Positions 1 to 11,196 of a stretch of DNA of 64,000 bases are shown piece by piece. Made by a program: the position numbers and the translations under genes. Location of the stretch: contig CAIIXF020000006.1 of assembly GCA_903813345.2 (NCBI GenBank), positions 9,226,989 through 9,290,988 on the forward strand, written 5' to 3'. Below the pieces are notes generated by a model that ran no database searches, was not told the DNA's origin, and was given only the letters and a program-made list of their open reading frames with translations. This DNA is from Owenia fusiformis. Taxonomy: Eukaryota; Annelida; Polychaeta; Sabellida; Oweniidae. The first letter of the stretch is position 1; the number at the start of each line of letters is the position of its first letter.

Positions 1-257
1 ATTTATAGCAAAAAATTGGCATTTGCACATTGTCGACGCTGCACTTTTTTAATAGATCTTTTATTTTAGAACTCCACAGTTCAAAAAATCCAAGAAGACC
101 TAGCATATTCCCCCGTCCACTGCGTCTATTCATTTAGCCATTCAATTGTAAACTTTCTCTTGAAAAAATAAATCTTCAAGATTTGTTGAATTTTCTACCA
201 AAAATCAGCTAGATCTACCCCCCTCCGTTCATTTCTTCTGATCATCCGGCGTGATTC
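1..257. mobile_element. Arm of a foldback DNA element (partial)
   Basis: This stretch is a diverged copy of the right arm of the complete foldback element at 39261-40259. Both read through a shared order of landmarks: a 'tagcaaaaa' start, a run ending in 'taatagatctt', a 'cttgaaaaaataa' block, 'agatttgttgaattttct', a C-rich run with 'cctccg', and a terminal 'gatca.ccgg'. The other arm would lie upstream of the window. No coding potential is seen; the 74-codon antisense frame overlapping its end has no recognisable domain. Confidence 0.65.
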
Positions 258-480
258 TTATTTGAGACTATATTTAACACCTCCTGTGAAAACTTGAATG
301 AAAAGGGCACAAAACTCTTAGTTTGAGAAGGATTTTTTCTAAACTTACAGTATTGATTGACCTGGAATGTGGAACCAATTAGAGAGACTACTTTTCCATG
401 TTTTTCCAACACGGTTACAGTAAGAGAGTTGGCACAATGGGGAACTTTAGGGTGCACTTTCTTCATAATTAGCCTTTTTT

Positions 481-643
481 AATTCTAGATACGATATACC
501 TTATATTTTCTATTATACCATATACCATATTTTTTACAGCTCTTATACCATATACGATAAATTTTGCCCCCTCTTATACAATATACAATAAATTTTCAGC
601 CTCTTATACGATATACAATATCTCTATACACCCCCCCCCCTTA
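481..643. repeat. Degenerate AT-rich short tandem repeat ending in poly-C
   Basis: Repeated variants of 'tataccatatac' and 'tacgatatacaat' run head to tail, interrupted by 'gccccctcttata' type spacers, and finish in a C homopolymer near 631-643. It looks like slippage-derived low-complexity DNA. Confidence 0.7.
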
Positions 644-689
644 CTGTTTTGTCCCATGGTTGCAAGGATATAGATCGAATATCACATGA

Positions 690-1040
690 AGATATATTTG
701 ATATGTGGATCAAGTTATAATATTTTAGCAAAAAATTCACAAACCATCGAATATCACTTTTAAACTATCGAATATCACGTCTTAAAAAGTGATATTCGGT
801 GGTTTGAAAAGTGATATTCCATGGTTTCGAATTTTTTGAAAAAAAAAATTCTTTTTACATTTTTTAATTATTTTCAAAAATATTTTAAAAAAATTTCAAC
901 ATTTTTTCACAATTTTTTTTCAATTATTTTTTCTCGAGTTATATTTTTCACATATTTTCGCTGATGATGATTTCCCATGGGATAAATAAAAAAAATTCAA
1001 AAAATATCAATTATATCCACTCATGGATACAAATATCTTC
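690..1040. repeat. Palindromic interspersed repeat ('gatattcgatggttt' family)
   Basis: Contains several copies of 'gtgatattc.atggttt' and its complement 'aaccat.gaatatcac', flanked by 'atatcttcactca'. The same set of motifs occurs at 52190-52520, where the copy is bounded by 'gatatcttcatgagtgag' and 'tcttcatgtgatatttgat'. It is a short foldback-type repeat with an AT-rich loop and no coding content. Confidence 0.6.
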
Positions 1041-1368
1041 ACTCACTATCACAATTTCACCATTTCTGACTGTATTTTGCATATTTTTAGGTGTCAATGG
1101 TTCAATGATTATTTGATATAACCTCCTGAACTACTGTCATATATATTTGGTGGTACAGTGATATGGAATCCTGTCTTTTGGGGTCTCACGGAATTCTTGT
1201 TTTAGAGACGAAAATCCTGAAAGCTTCAGTTTAATTTTATGAATTATAGGTGAAAATTGCACTTGCTACACTGCTTCTCCCATTTTTAGATGCTAATAAA
1301 TCTGTAACTACACTTACTATGACCTTAAGTCTACTCATATGTATTATTGGTATTACTAACTAGAGGCA

Positions 1369-1379
1369 GAATCAGAAAT
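1369..1379. repeat. Left target-site duplication of the LINE
   Basis: 'gaatcagaaat' here is repeated exactly at 2661-2671, immediately after the poly-A tail, so the two 11-bp copies bracket the retrotransposed segment. Confidence 0.85.
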
Positions 1380-2629
1380 CAGAAGAGGGAGGCCTCGAAA
1401 TGATTCATATTAAAACATATATACGCAACTTAAACCTTAAATGGATCAAGAAACTAATGGATGAAAACTGTAAAGGGAAATGGAAAAACATATGGAAAAA
1501 TTATATCAAGAACTTAAATGAAGAAAAAATATGGGAGTATAATCTCAAAGAAGACAACAAAGAGATAAATAGGCTCCAACTGAATTCCTTAATGCACTGC
1601 TACAAAAACTGGTGTAACCTAAAGTTTGAATCAACAAGACAAATAAAATGCCCCAAAGAATCCAACATATGGAACAATGACTGTATAAAATCAGGTGGAC
1701 AGGTGATGAATTTCAAAACATGGCAAGAACATGGTATTCACACCATTCAAGATATATTCGATAAAGATAAACCAATGTCAAGAGAACAGATCATCAGAAA
1801 GTACAACTTTCAAACCATATGTTTTCTGGATGTCATAAAAGTGACATCAGCAATACCAAAAGAATGGAAAGATCGAATGAAGGACAAAAGTACACAAGAC
1901 TCGGAGCCAAGCATTAAGGAATGGTTCACAAAGTCACCAAACAAGATGACATACAAATACCTACTAAAAAAGAACAATATACTAAACCCAGCAATAACGA
2001 CACAGGAGAAGTGGGAAGAAAAGCTACAAAACCGGAATATAACCTGGAAAAAAAATATACCTAAACACAAGGAAACTAACAGTTAACATCAGACATATTT
2101 GTTTCCAATACAAGCTCATATCGAGAATCATATACTTCAACAAAGGCTTATTTGAAATGAAGATACCCAACGTATCTTCCCCAATCTGCGATCTGTGTAA
2201 GGAGGAACTGGACACGATAGAACATGGATTATATGACTGCGTAGTTGTAAAAGAATTCCTAAAACAATGCAGCAGTATATTGAAAGAAGATATCCCGAAA
2301 CGAGATAGTTTTCTTCTTGGAACAAACAGCCAACCTGAAGACATCTTAAAGCACCTGAAACAAAAAACATATATCTACAAGTGTAAAATGAAAAAGAACC
2401 GCCCCAACATGACAGAATGGAGAAACTATGCAACAAATGATGAACTTATAGAAAGTACATGCGCAAAAAATAAAACACATGACATTCTATGGACAAAACT
2501 CAGGATGTATACAAAAAAATGAAGAAAACTGAAGACCACTCAATAATAATCAATAAGTATTATGTATTTATATAAGTGACTAAGAAATCAAATATACTGT
2601 AAACAAAATGTTTTACTGTGAATAAATAA

Positions 2630-2660
<31 letters not shown>
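1380..2660 (+). mobile_element. 5'-truncated LINE (L1/Tx1-like) with poly-A tail
   Basis: A retrotransposed 3' fragment. It is bracketed by an exact 11-bp target duplication (1369-1379 and 2661-2671), contains the C-terminal part of a LINE polyprotein (two frames, 1400-2086 and 2157-2522), carries an AATAAA-type stretch, and ends in about 24 A residues (2637-2660). The zf-RVT-like region has the motif C-x2-C-x8-H-x4-C typical of the end of L1/Tx1-group ORF2. Reverse transcriptase and endonuclease are absent, so this copy cannot move on its own. Clade assignment is by recognition only. Confidence 0.85.
1400..2522 (+). pseudogene. LINE ORF2 C-terminal fragment, frameshifted
   Basis: Two overlapping open stretches read as one protein after a +1 frame change near 2070-2100. 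The first (1400-2086) is a lysine/asparagine-rich connector region; the second (2157-2522) begins after a FQYKLISRI-like helix and carries the cysteine/histidine motif CDLCKEELDTIEHGLYDC. This order (connector, 'FQYK' helix, zf-RVT knuckle, stop, poly-A) is that of L1/Tx1-like LINEs. The frameshift and missing upstream domains mark it as dead. Confidence 0.8.
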
Positions 2661-2671
2661 GAATCAGAAAT
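2661..2671. repeat. Right target-site duplication of the LINE
   Basis: Exact copy of 1369-1379, directly downstream of the A tail. Confidence 0.85.
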
Positions 2672-3850
2672 TATGGTAAATAAAAGTAAAATTTAAGAGA
2701 CAAATTGTTCTGAATAGTGCATTTTGTCACATTTTTTCGCGATATCTGACTGCATTTTGTGTCTTTTGGGTCTTTTTAAGAGTCCATGCAGATATGAATA
2801 CTGGATCTAGAGCTCTGAAATTTTCATTACCAGAATTTGGTAGCACTATGTCTTGATATCCTGTGTTTGGACTCTAACCAAATCACAGTTGTTGAGAAAA
2901 AATTCATAAGTAGCAGTTTTAATTCAAAATTAGTTGAAACGGCACTCAAGACAGCTTTCCTCATTTTTGAAAGCCGATAGATCGGCAAGCATTTACACCA
3001 TGATCTTTAATCTGGGCATACATATTCTTAATAGCACTATCTCATTGCCCAGATATTGTGGAAACATTGTGACTTATATTCCGTGTGATAGTAAGCACTG
3101 AAAATGGACTTGTTGCATTGTGGCGGACCCCATACAAAACAAACATAGGGGTAGGGGGGGGGGTTAAACGTTGATCAGTTCTACTATTTTTTGTGGCTAT
3201 TGGTCATATAGTAGATCATTTTGTCGAAAGGTAAGGGTGATCCGAGAAAAAGTTTGTAAATTGAAACAGCCTATTAGATTCCATTATGATACATTGTACA
3301 AAATTGAAATTGTATATATAAAATATGTAGAGTCCTATATTTTAATAATAAATGAATTACATTGTCAAGTAACAAGTGAAGATGTTTTATATGCATTGAT
3401 TTGCTTTCTATCAATACAAGTTTTTAATTGTATGCTGCAAAATGATAACATTGACCACGCCCACTTTCCAGGGGTAGGGTACTATAAAGTCATATTAAAA
3501 ATCATAAATAGTACATTATCATTATTATAATTGTATTACAATATCAAACAAAGCTTGAATTAGTTTTTAGAAAACAATTTTGAGCTATTTAAGCTGCCAT
3601 CTTTTGCTGGAAGCTACAAATATAAGATACGTGAGACTTTAAAATGACTAAAATTGCGTATTTTTTCCTATTAATTGCAATATTTCTGAGACTAATACAG
3701 ATATCGGCCTATAACTTTAGGATATTATTCATCTTAATCTTTGGACTAGTAATGTGTGCTGTAGAAAGCAGAATAATAGCAACTATATCCTTTATGTTAT
3801 GAAATAGTCTTATAGTACCCCCTGAAATCGCAGGAATTGAAGTCCAATTC
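2672..3850. other. Intergenic, no supported feature
   Basis: AT-rich DNA. The 119-codon open frame at 3171-3530 has no recognisable domain, signal or splice context. A G-run sits at 3153-3163. I see nothing else here. Confidence 0.6.
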
Positions 3851-3851
3851 G

Positions 3852-4078
3852 AGGACATAGGGGTAATCTCGGACACGGGGCATTGTCGGACGATCTTCAA
3901 TAATTCTTTGTTTTATATGGTTTCTTTATTGAAACTTTGTATTAGACACATCATATTATAGATGTGGTGCTATATATTGTAAAAATTCTAACTTTGTCCC
4001 AGATTTTCACCTGATACCAAGGGTTTGTCCGGGAATGCCCCGTGGCCGAGAATGCCCCTATCTCCTCTCGGCCATGAA
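3852..4078. mobile_element. Short foldback (MITE-like) element
   Basis: The left arm (about 3852-3893, with 'ataggggtaatctcgga' and 'acggggcattgtcggac') is the inverted counterpart of the right arm (about 4024-4077, with 'gtccgggaatgccccgt' and 'gagaatgcccctat'). The loop is AT-rich. Boundaries are approximate and no target duplication was resolved. Confidence 0.55.
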
Positions 4079-4242
4079 AATTGTTTTTTCCACTTTTAAG
4101 GCCATCACCTTATATTTTCTTACACCTACTATTTTACTCTAACATACTGCATTGCCAAAAGTTACTTCTTGCAATCTTCCGGCAAAACTGTGCCAGCATC
4201 TGATACATCTCGTCATCTCATTTTCTGATTTTTGTGCTTATG

Positions 4243-4549
4243 CATTGGCGTCGGAAGGGGGAGGGCGTTGGGGGCGACCGCCCCCCCCCCCCCCCCCCTT
4301 TTTCCCCACATTTTTTAGATTTGAAACGGAGCCTAGAATAACAAGCTCAGAGCCCCGGGTCTAGAGCTTATTAAAGTCAAAAGTGTAATAATGACAGAAA
4401 TGATGTGCTGAGATATGTTCAGAATGCAAGAGAAGAAACTTTTCTGGGGGCATGCTCTCCGATCCATCAAGATTGCGGCGCGCTTCACGCACGACCCATC
4501 CATACCCAAAAGTCGCCCCTCCCCTTGGTAAATCCTTCTGACGCCCCTG
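4243..4549. mobile_element. Non-autonomous hAT-like element, 5-bp target duplication
   Basis: Termini are CATTGGCGTCGGAAGG (left) and, read inverted, CAGGGGCGTCAGAAGG (right). The flanks show the 5-bp direct repeat TTATG at 4238-4242 and 4550-4554. The 307-bp interior has a long poly-C run (about 4278-4298) and no transposase. The termini resemble those of the elements at 7256-9567 and 35602-36954. Confidence 0.75.
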
Positions 4550-4710
4550 TTATGTCATTGAGTTTGATTCTGTCATTACCATTCACTATCTTGAATACTT
4601 GTATTAGGTCACCACTAGTTCTTCTGTATTGGATGGAGGGGGGTTTTAGTTGTTGATGATTGTGGTTTAGTATTCCCAGATATTTGCCAGAAATATATGG
4701 GATGTCAAAT

Positions 4711-6197
4711 CTACCCAATTGAAAAAAGCCTATGGAAAATCATCTCCAATTATCACCTAACTTACTATTGATAATTAGTTGAAAGTTAGGTGTAAAAATT
4801 CACATGCAAATGAGCTAATTATCAACTTAATTAACGCTTAATTTGCAACTTAATTAACGATTAACTACCATCAATATGCAAATGAGCTATTTACGTTAAT
4901 TAGTTGAAAGTTAGTTGTAAGTTTGATGTAAGTTAATCTCTAATTATTACCTAACTTACTATTGATAATTAGTTGAAAGTTAGGTTTAAGTCAGATTTGT
5001 GACATCTCAAAAATGAATCGCTTCTTTTTTGCTTCCCTTCACTCGGAGATTTTTGCTTCATCTTGAACTATTTTGTGACGGAATATTCATCTTAATTAGG
5101 ATCTTTCACAACAGACAACATTGAACTTGAACTATTGAAATTTCACAGCAAGAGGAGGGAAAACCCCATGATTCAATTGATGACATAAGATTTCCTCCTT
5201 CGCACACCTTCTTTTGTCGAAAACGTACCCTCCATCTTGGTTTTTAAAGTTTTCACATTGACCTAGATTTAAACCAATCAACGATCGACTCGCTAAACCA
5301 ATCAGCGATGATGTCATCTCAATACAGATTTACATTATAAGCGTATGTCATCTTTGAACCCTGGGGTTTCTCCCCCTCTTTTTTAATTCTATTTTGCAAA
5401 TTTTTAAGATTCATGAAAAGCATGTGAAGACATCATTATTGCCATCAACAACTAAAATCAGAACACAAACATTAGACTATAATGTTACATAATAAGGACG
5501 TAACAGATATAATCAAAAATGTGTTTTGAAATGTCTTTGATCTAACAATCATTATTTAGAAGAGCACATTTGGATTACTTGTGAAATATAGATAACCCAT
5601 GTTAGTACCTAAATTGCATTCTAGGATTAATATTATATGATCTGATTCAAAAAGATTTTTAAATTCATAATCAATTTAGACAGAAGTGTGAATAAGATTT
5701 AACATACATTGTATTCATGTTCTACATACCCTTATGATAATGTTGACCAAATTTCATGGTAGTATACGCACCATTCACGTTGTAATTCTCAATTTTATGA
5801 GAGAAATATCTCTCACATGTTTTCTTTTTCCACCATCTTGAAATTAAATTTAGGGGGTTTGTATTTCTAAATCATGGGCCTAATTTACGACTAATTATCA
5901 TTAAAATCATCCTATATGTTAACTATCAACCAATAATCTACTTCAGACCAAAAACGTTTTAATTTACCACTAACTATCACCCTCAAACATTTCATATCTT
6001 AATTATCAACTAAAAATCATAAATCAGCATTATTGTAAGTTAATTTACGTTGAACTTGCTACTGATAATTAGGCCATAATTATCATTGATTTAATTAACG
6101 CTTAACTTTAATTCCAATTGCCAGCAGAATTGTTGATAATTAGTTGTAAATTAGTTGGTAATAAGTTGGTAATTAGTTTTATTTTTCAATTGGGTAG
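4711..6197. mobile_element. TIR element with subterminal 'taattagttg' repeats
   Basis: The ends form a perfect 16-bp inverted repeat, CTACCCAATTGAAAAA at 4711-4726 and its complement at 6182-6197. Inside each end lie clustered copies of 'gataattagttgaaagtta' or the inverted form (about 4750-4990 and 5880-6180). The middle (5000-5870) is unrelated AT-rich DNA without a convincing ORF. About 1.49 kb, non-autonomous; superfamily not assigned. Confidence 0.75.
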
Positions 6198-7826
6198 CGC
6201 CATATTATTGTTTTTTTTATCACATGACAGTCACGTGATACGGACTTGGATGTAAAGAGCGCAATGGCGGATCAGATGGTGAAAGAGGATTTTTCAATTT
6301 CTGACAACTACTCCAAGTGACACAGGTGTTCCCTGGGTATTAACGAGTTTGAGTCGGTCCTGCAATCACATTAATCGAAAAGGTGGGTCAAAAATCACAA
6401 TGGCTAAAGTAGATCTAGCTAGAACCGGACTTGGCTTCAAGGTTCAGCTGGAAAGTAACATTTTGGTAAAAAATTGCTAGACCAGCACATGTTATTTTCT
6501 GGTACAAAATAAAGTATGAAGACATGTGTCAATTGCCTTACTTTTTTCAGGAAAGTGTCATTACATTGTCTTCTTTTAGAATATCTGGTAGGCGTAAATG
6601 GGAACTCCAGGAAATTCTGATATTTCACACTTTCTATTTTTCCAAATTTTCTTTCAAAGTTTCCAGACAACACAGGAGCTACCATTGCATTGACTTACTA
6701 GAGTCTCTAGCCAATACTTGGCTAGAGGGGATTTCATCTGGAATACTGTGAACTCTATTTGAAAAAAGCATGCCGGGGTGTCATAAATTTATTGAATATT
6801 TTAAAAATCGCCAGATAAATAAATCATTAACCAAACCGGACCCAGCTCGGTTCCTTGATGAGATATTACATGATTTCATCAGGATTTCGTCTAAAATTAA
6901 AACAAAATGGCTCCAAGAAAAATGGCGATGTTCGAAAACTGGACGAAATGTCGTTAACGTCTGACATTAGTAACTGGCTGTAAATTCTAAGTTAGCGATC
7001 CAGAAGATGTGAACTAATACACTGATCACTTTATGTGTGTTTTGGAATTTTTGGTGAGGTAATAAGACCAAAACTCGCAATTCAAATTGTGATGTGGAAA
7101 AATGGCGGACATATGATTTCAAATTTTATGATTACGACATGACCAGTTGTTCATGCAGAAATATACCTGTACTGGAAGGCCACGATACAGTGGCCTTAGA
7201 AGAAGGTAAGCATTGACCTGTTTCCAGGTTTACTAAAAGTAGACAGTGTAATGATCATAGCCGTAGGCAGCGGGGGTTCGGTGGGTTTGAACGAACCCCC
7301 GGTCAGGATTTCCCAAAATATCATTTTGCGGAAAAATGCATATAACCAGAAATATTAAATTACTGTGCTATTGGAAAACTACATATATGAGCAGTAAATG
7401 ATTTAATATTAGAGCCTTATTTTGTTTAAAACATGTCATAGTGAAGTTACACTTCCCTCAAAACGTTTGGCAACCTTAGGCACTGGTGAGAGATTTAAGG
7501 GAAAACCCCAGAGGATGAGATTTTACATTTAGATATAACAATAATTTCGCACAATTAACTTAAATGCTGCTTCTTCTCGAACAAAATAACCCATCTTTGG
7601 CAATGGCTTAATCAGTCCTTTGTAGGAATTTTGTTTGTTAAGCCAATTCTTGTCCAATACGAAGTTATTGAAAGTTATTGAAAACAATGCAGACGCCCCA
7701 TACTCCGAATTTACAGCATTGACGAATAAATATCTGGAATAGTTGTAATATTGATGAAACACTTGTTCTTTCAAATGTGTACATCTCTGTTTTGTTTTAT
7801 TTCAATTAAAATTTAAAACATTTTTT

Positions 7827-8323
7827 GGGACGTCCCTGGGGCTGGCAAGTCCCCGAAATCAATTGTGTTAAGTAATTAAAAACGTTGTGAAATGAATTAT
7901 TTAAAAGCGTATACCATTTATAAACACAAGCATTTGTTCAAATTTATCCATTCTTTCATTTGTTCTGTATTTATTTACCCATCTCTTTTCAAAAGAAAAT
8001 CAATCATTGCAAAAAATGATTTTGTTTTTTCAGATACACTTCACTCATCTAAGAGATTGTTTACTTGCTCTCCATTTTCATGTTAATGTCATGATATGTT
8101 TAGCGAATAAATTATATAATAAAAAAAACATTGAAAAATCTGAAAAATCATATAGTATTAATCTTCAAATAATGAAGGCCTAATTTGCTATCAAGCCGTC
8201 TGAACTTAACAAAATAACAGTCGCTTGTATTTATATATGATTTATATCCACTAAAACGTTTTTATTATCAATTGCGGTTGATCTGCTCGGGGGGACTTAC
8301 CACTGAGCTCCGGGGATGTCCAA
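7827..8323. mobile_element. Nested TIR element (approximate)
   Basis: Imperfect inverted ends: 'gggacgtccctggggct' followed by 'ggcaagtccccga' near 7827-7855 and, inverted, 'ggacatccccggagct' followed by 'ggtaagtccccccga' near 8288-8323. The interior is AT-rich. No target duplication was resolved. Confidence 0.5.
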
Positions 8324-8626
8324 AGAAATGTTTTTAGTTTTTTTAAAACAAAGCATAACCGAAATTCACTTATTTGAATAATAGATATTTTTATCAGTAA
8401 TACGACTATCCCGGATATAGAAGAACGATCTTTCGGAGTATATGGGTGTTTGCGTCAATTTCAATAACCTTGCATTTGATCCGAACTGGCTTCCAACAAA
8501 ATTCTTGAAAAACAATGATAAGCCATTGCATGAGGTGATTTATTTTGTCCTAGATGAAGTAGCTTAAGTTAAAGAATAAATTGTGCGAAATAGTTGATAT
8601 TCCTTGGAAACAAATCGTGCTCCAGG

Positions 8627-9000
8627 GTGTTACGCGGTATATGACATACATTCATGGTTGCGCGGTATTTGTGATATGGGTGAATATGCCATACTCACCT
8701 GCAGTATATGGCATATTCCGCAGGTGAGTATGCGATATTCCGCAGTGAATATGCGATACATTGGTTTCAGTGAATACCCGATACTCACCTGCGGGATATG
8801 TCATACTCACTTGCGGAATATGCCATATACCGCAGGTGAATATGACATATACCGCAGGTGAAAACGTGATACAGAAAGCCTTGATTTGATTGGTTGCGAG
8901 AATCGACTCTAAATGTAAAACTCTGTCATACACCGCAAGTGAATATGCCATATTTGTTGCGGAATATGACATATTTTGTATCGTGTTTACCGCGTAACAC
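8627..9000. mobile_element. MITE-like element with clustered 'ccgcaggtga' motifs
   Basis: Perfect 13-bp terminal inverted repeat GTGTTACGCGGTA (8627-8639 and, inverted, 8988-9000), flanked by AGG on both sides. The interior repeats a short motif in both orientations (variants of 'ccgcaggtga.tatg' and 'catactcacctgcgg'), so the whole element can fold. The ORFs that cross it are by-products of these repeats. Confidence 0.7.
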
Positions 9001-9654
9001 AGGGTCTTCCAGAAATCAGACGAAATAATGGTGGATTCGGGGCAAATCAGATTTCAGGATATGTATTCAGTAAAAGATTCACCGAAATATATTTTGATGC
9101 AGAAAATTAATTTTAAGTTGTTTGACTTTTTTGCACGTTGCCTGTTTATTTTACTATGTGAACATTAAAGTTACAAAGCTGCAAGGTCATTTTTGAAAAT
9201 CATTTTTACGTCCTGTGTTATTTCAATGGGAGAGGTTTCTTGATAAAGCCTATTACTTTCAGTAAATAAAGACATCATTTTTGTTAAATACAATTCAAAT
9301 TCAATTGTCTACTTAACTTAATGAAGGTACTAAAATTAATTATATTTCCCCTCCCAAAATAGTTTTTTCTTTACAAATTATGCATATAAGAATTCAAACC
9401 TAAAGATGCGTTAATACATAATCCAATGGGTTAGTTATGATTGCCAAACTTTTGGAGGGAGTGTAATTGTACAAATTGCATTATTTGAGGAACCCTAATG
9501 AAGGGGGGGGGGTTGTGAATAACATAAAAATAGAACCCCCGGTCACCAAATCCTGGCTACGCCACTGATGATACTTTCCTGAAAAAAACAAGGAAATACA
9601 CACATGCCTTCATACTTAATTTTGTACCAGAAAATAACATGTGCAGGTATACAT

Positions 9655-10150
9655 CAGGCCTGTCAACTGTCCCGCAATTTGCGTATTTGTCACGCATTTG
9701 CTGAAGAATTTGAAGTCACGCCAGTTATTTTTGCGTGACAGAAAATGTCACAGAAATACGCATTTTACCTGGTAATTGTCAAGCAAAAATATATCTGTAG
9801 AAAAATTTCTAAAAAGATCGTATACACAGCAAAAATACGAACGCCGGAAAAAATGTACGCATTTCGTTCGGACTTTTCACGCGGATGACGTATATGTCAC
9901 GCATTCCGTTCGAAAATTTTCGTACATCCCCCCCCCCCCCCCCCCGTTGATGGATGTTTGAAACGCGAGTGTAGCGACCGCGAAAAATTTGAGGTGTTCA
10001 AAATTTGGCAAGATGTAATAAAATTTAAACCAAGGTGTTCAAAATTTGGATCAAGGTGTTCAGATTTGGACCAAGGTGTCCACATTTTGAGTGAAGGTGT
10101 TCAACATTTCGAAGTCACTCATGTTAGGTGTTCCCAAGTTGACAGGCCTG
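9655..10150. mobile_element. Non-autonomous hAT-like element, 7-bp target duplication
   Basis: Perfect 14-bp inverted ends CAGGCCTGTCAACT / AGTTGACAGGCCTG, flanked by TATACAT at 9648-9654 and 10151-10157. The interior has several copies of 'cacgc', a C homopolymer (about 9929-9946) and short tandem variants of 'caaggtgttcaaaatttgga' (about 9990-10110). The empty site survives in the opposite arm of the host foldback near 6470-6490. Confidence 0.8.
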
Positions 10151-10195
10151 TATACATGTAGCAATTTTTTACCAAAATGATACTTTCCAGCGAAA

Positions 10196-11196
10196 CCTTA
10201 GTACTGTAGTAATCCATACATATACATGGTCCCGTTTAGACCGTTCCGTATTAGTGATTTTGTTGACATTAATACGGAATAAATCATACCATTTCATGAA
10301 ATCTGGTGACCTTGTCCTACGGAAATTGAGATTATGTTTCACAGCAAGTTCGCACGGCGATACTGTATAGCACATGCTCTGGGGAATTGATTCTACTTTC
10401 TATTGACACCAAACACATGTCTGTCAATAGAATAATAAAAAAGCCTTTAGGGCCCCAACCTCCTTTGTTTACATTTACAAAAACGTGAAAAAATGTATAA
10501 ACATCAACAACATAGCAATGGATACACTGTTGGTATGAGTATCATTCTACAAAACTAAGCTGTGACATCATAACAATGGAGGTTTGATGTCAAACCAATT
10601 GAAAGATGAAGTTCCATTAATCTGAAGCTATTTTTCACCCAGTTTTGTCATGAAAACGTGAAAATACATATTTACAGAGTCATATGAGAAAAACTTTCTT
10701 GTACTCGCTTGTACTCGCTTTGATAATGTTTCTTTAGAATTAGAAGAATTATCAAAGCTCATCAAGAATGGACGATCTTGCACAGGTACTCGTATAACGA
10801 CCTCTATATCATGCATGGGGTAAAGATGGCTGGCTATCTTTGCAGTGATCTCCCCATGTCACTTTTACCGGGGGCTCCCCCTACTTGAAACCAAAGGCCC
10901 CCCAGTTGGCACCGAGTTGGAATCTGCACTTCAACTTCTGATTTGAAAAATGAGTGAAGTAAGCACCTACACTGAGATATTGTGAGCGTAGCGAGTGCTG
11001 ATTTTTTAGACTTGAAATCTTGCACCCAGTTGAAATTTTTTTTTGGGGAGAACACTGCTTTGTTAGTCATATGAGAAAGAACATTCTCTAATTCTTCATA
11101 GATGCACAACCATACTCTATTCAGTCATCCTGATCTATTGTGACGTCACACCTATGAATGGTGAAATATCAGCACCATTTGGTTATGGTATGAGGT
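10196..11196. other. Intergenic, no supported feature
   Basis: Two - strand frames (62 codons at 10628-10816, 91 codons at 10834-11109) show no family resemblance and no splice support. A 'tgagcgtagcgag' motif at about 10982 echoes the loop motif of the foldback elements near 52.25 and 55.16 kb. Nothing else seen. Confidence 0.5.

Larger units (their letters stand above)
7256..9567. mobile_element. hAT-like DNA element, 5-bp target duplication, degraded
   Basis: Left end CATAGCCGTAGGCAG and inverted right end CAGTGGCGTAGCCAGG; flanking direct repeats ATGAT at 7251-7255 and 9568-9572. The 2.3-kb interior carries only short frames (one of 81 codons on the - strand at 7529-7774, unrecognised), so no active transposase is visible. 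Two smaller elements are nested inside (about 7827-8323 and 8627-9000). Confidence 0.75.
6437..10195. mobile_element. Foldback element broken by two later insertions
   Basis: The left arm (about 6437-6600) is the reverse complement of a right arm that now exists as three pieces: 7233-7255, 9568-9654 and 10151-10195. Joined in that order, the pieces match the left arm almost base for base (for example 'gacagtgtaatgatactttcctg' pieces against 'caggaaagtgtcattacattgtc'). The gaps are filled by the elements 7256-9567 and 9655-10150, each with its own target duplication. The loop (about 6600-7230) has no recognised gene. Confidence 0.75.

Noticed and set aside
3171-3530. 119-codon + strand open frame
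   Set aside because: AT-rich, no family resemblance and no splice or start support; length is within chance for this composition.
8604-8972. Overlapping 85- and 106-codon frames on both strands
   Set aside because: Produced by the inverted motif repeats of the element 8627-9000.
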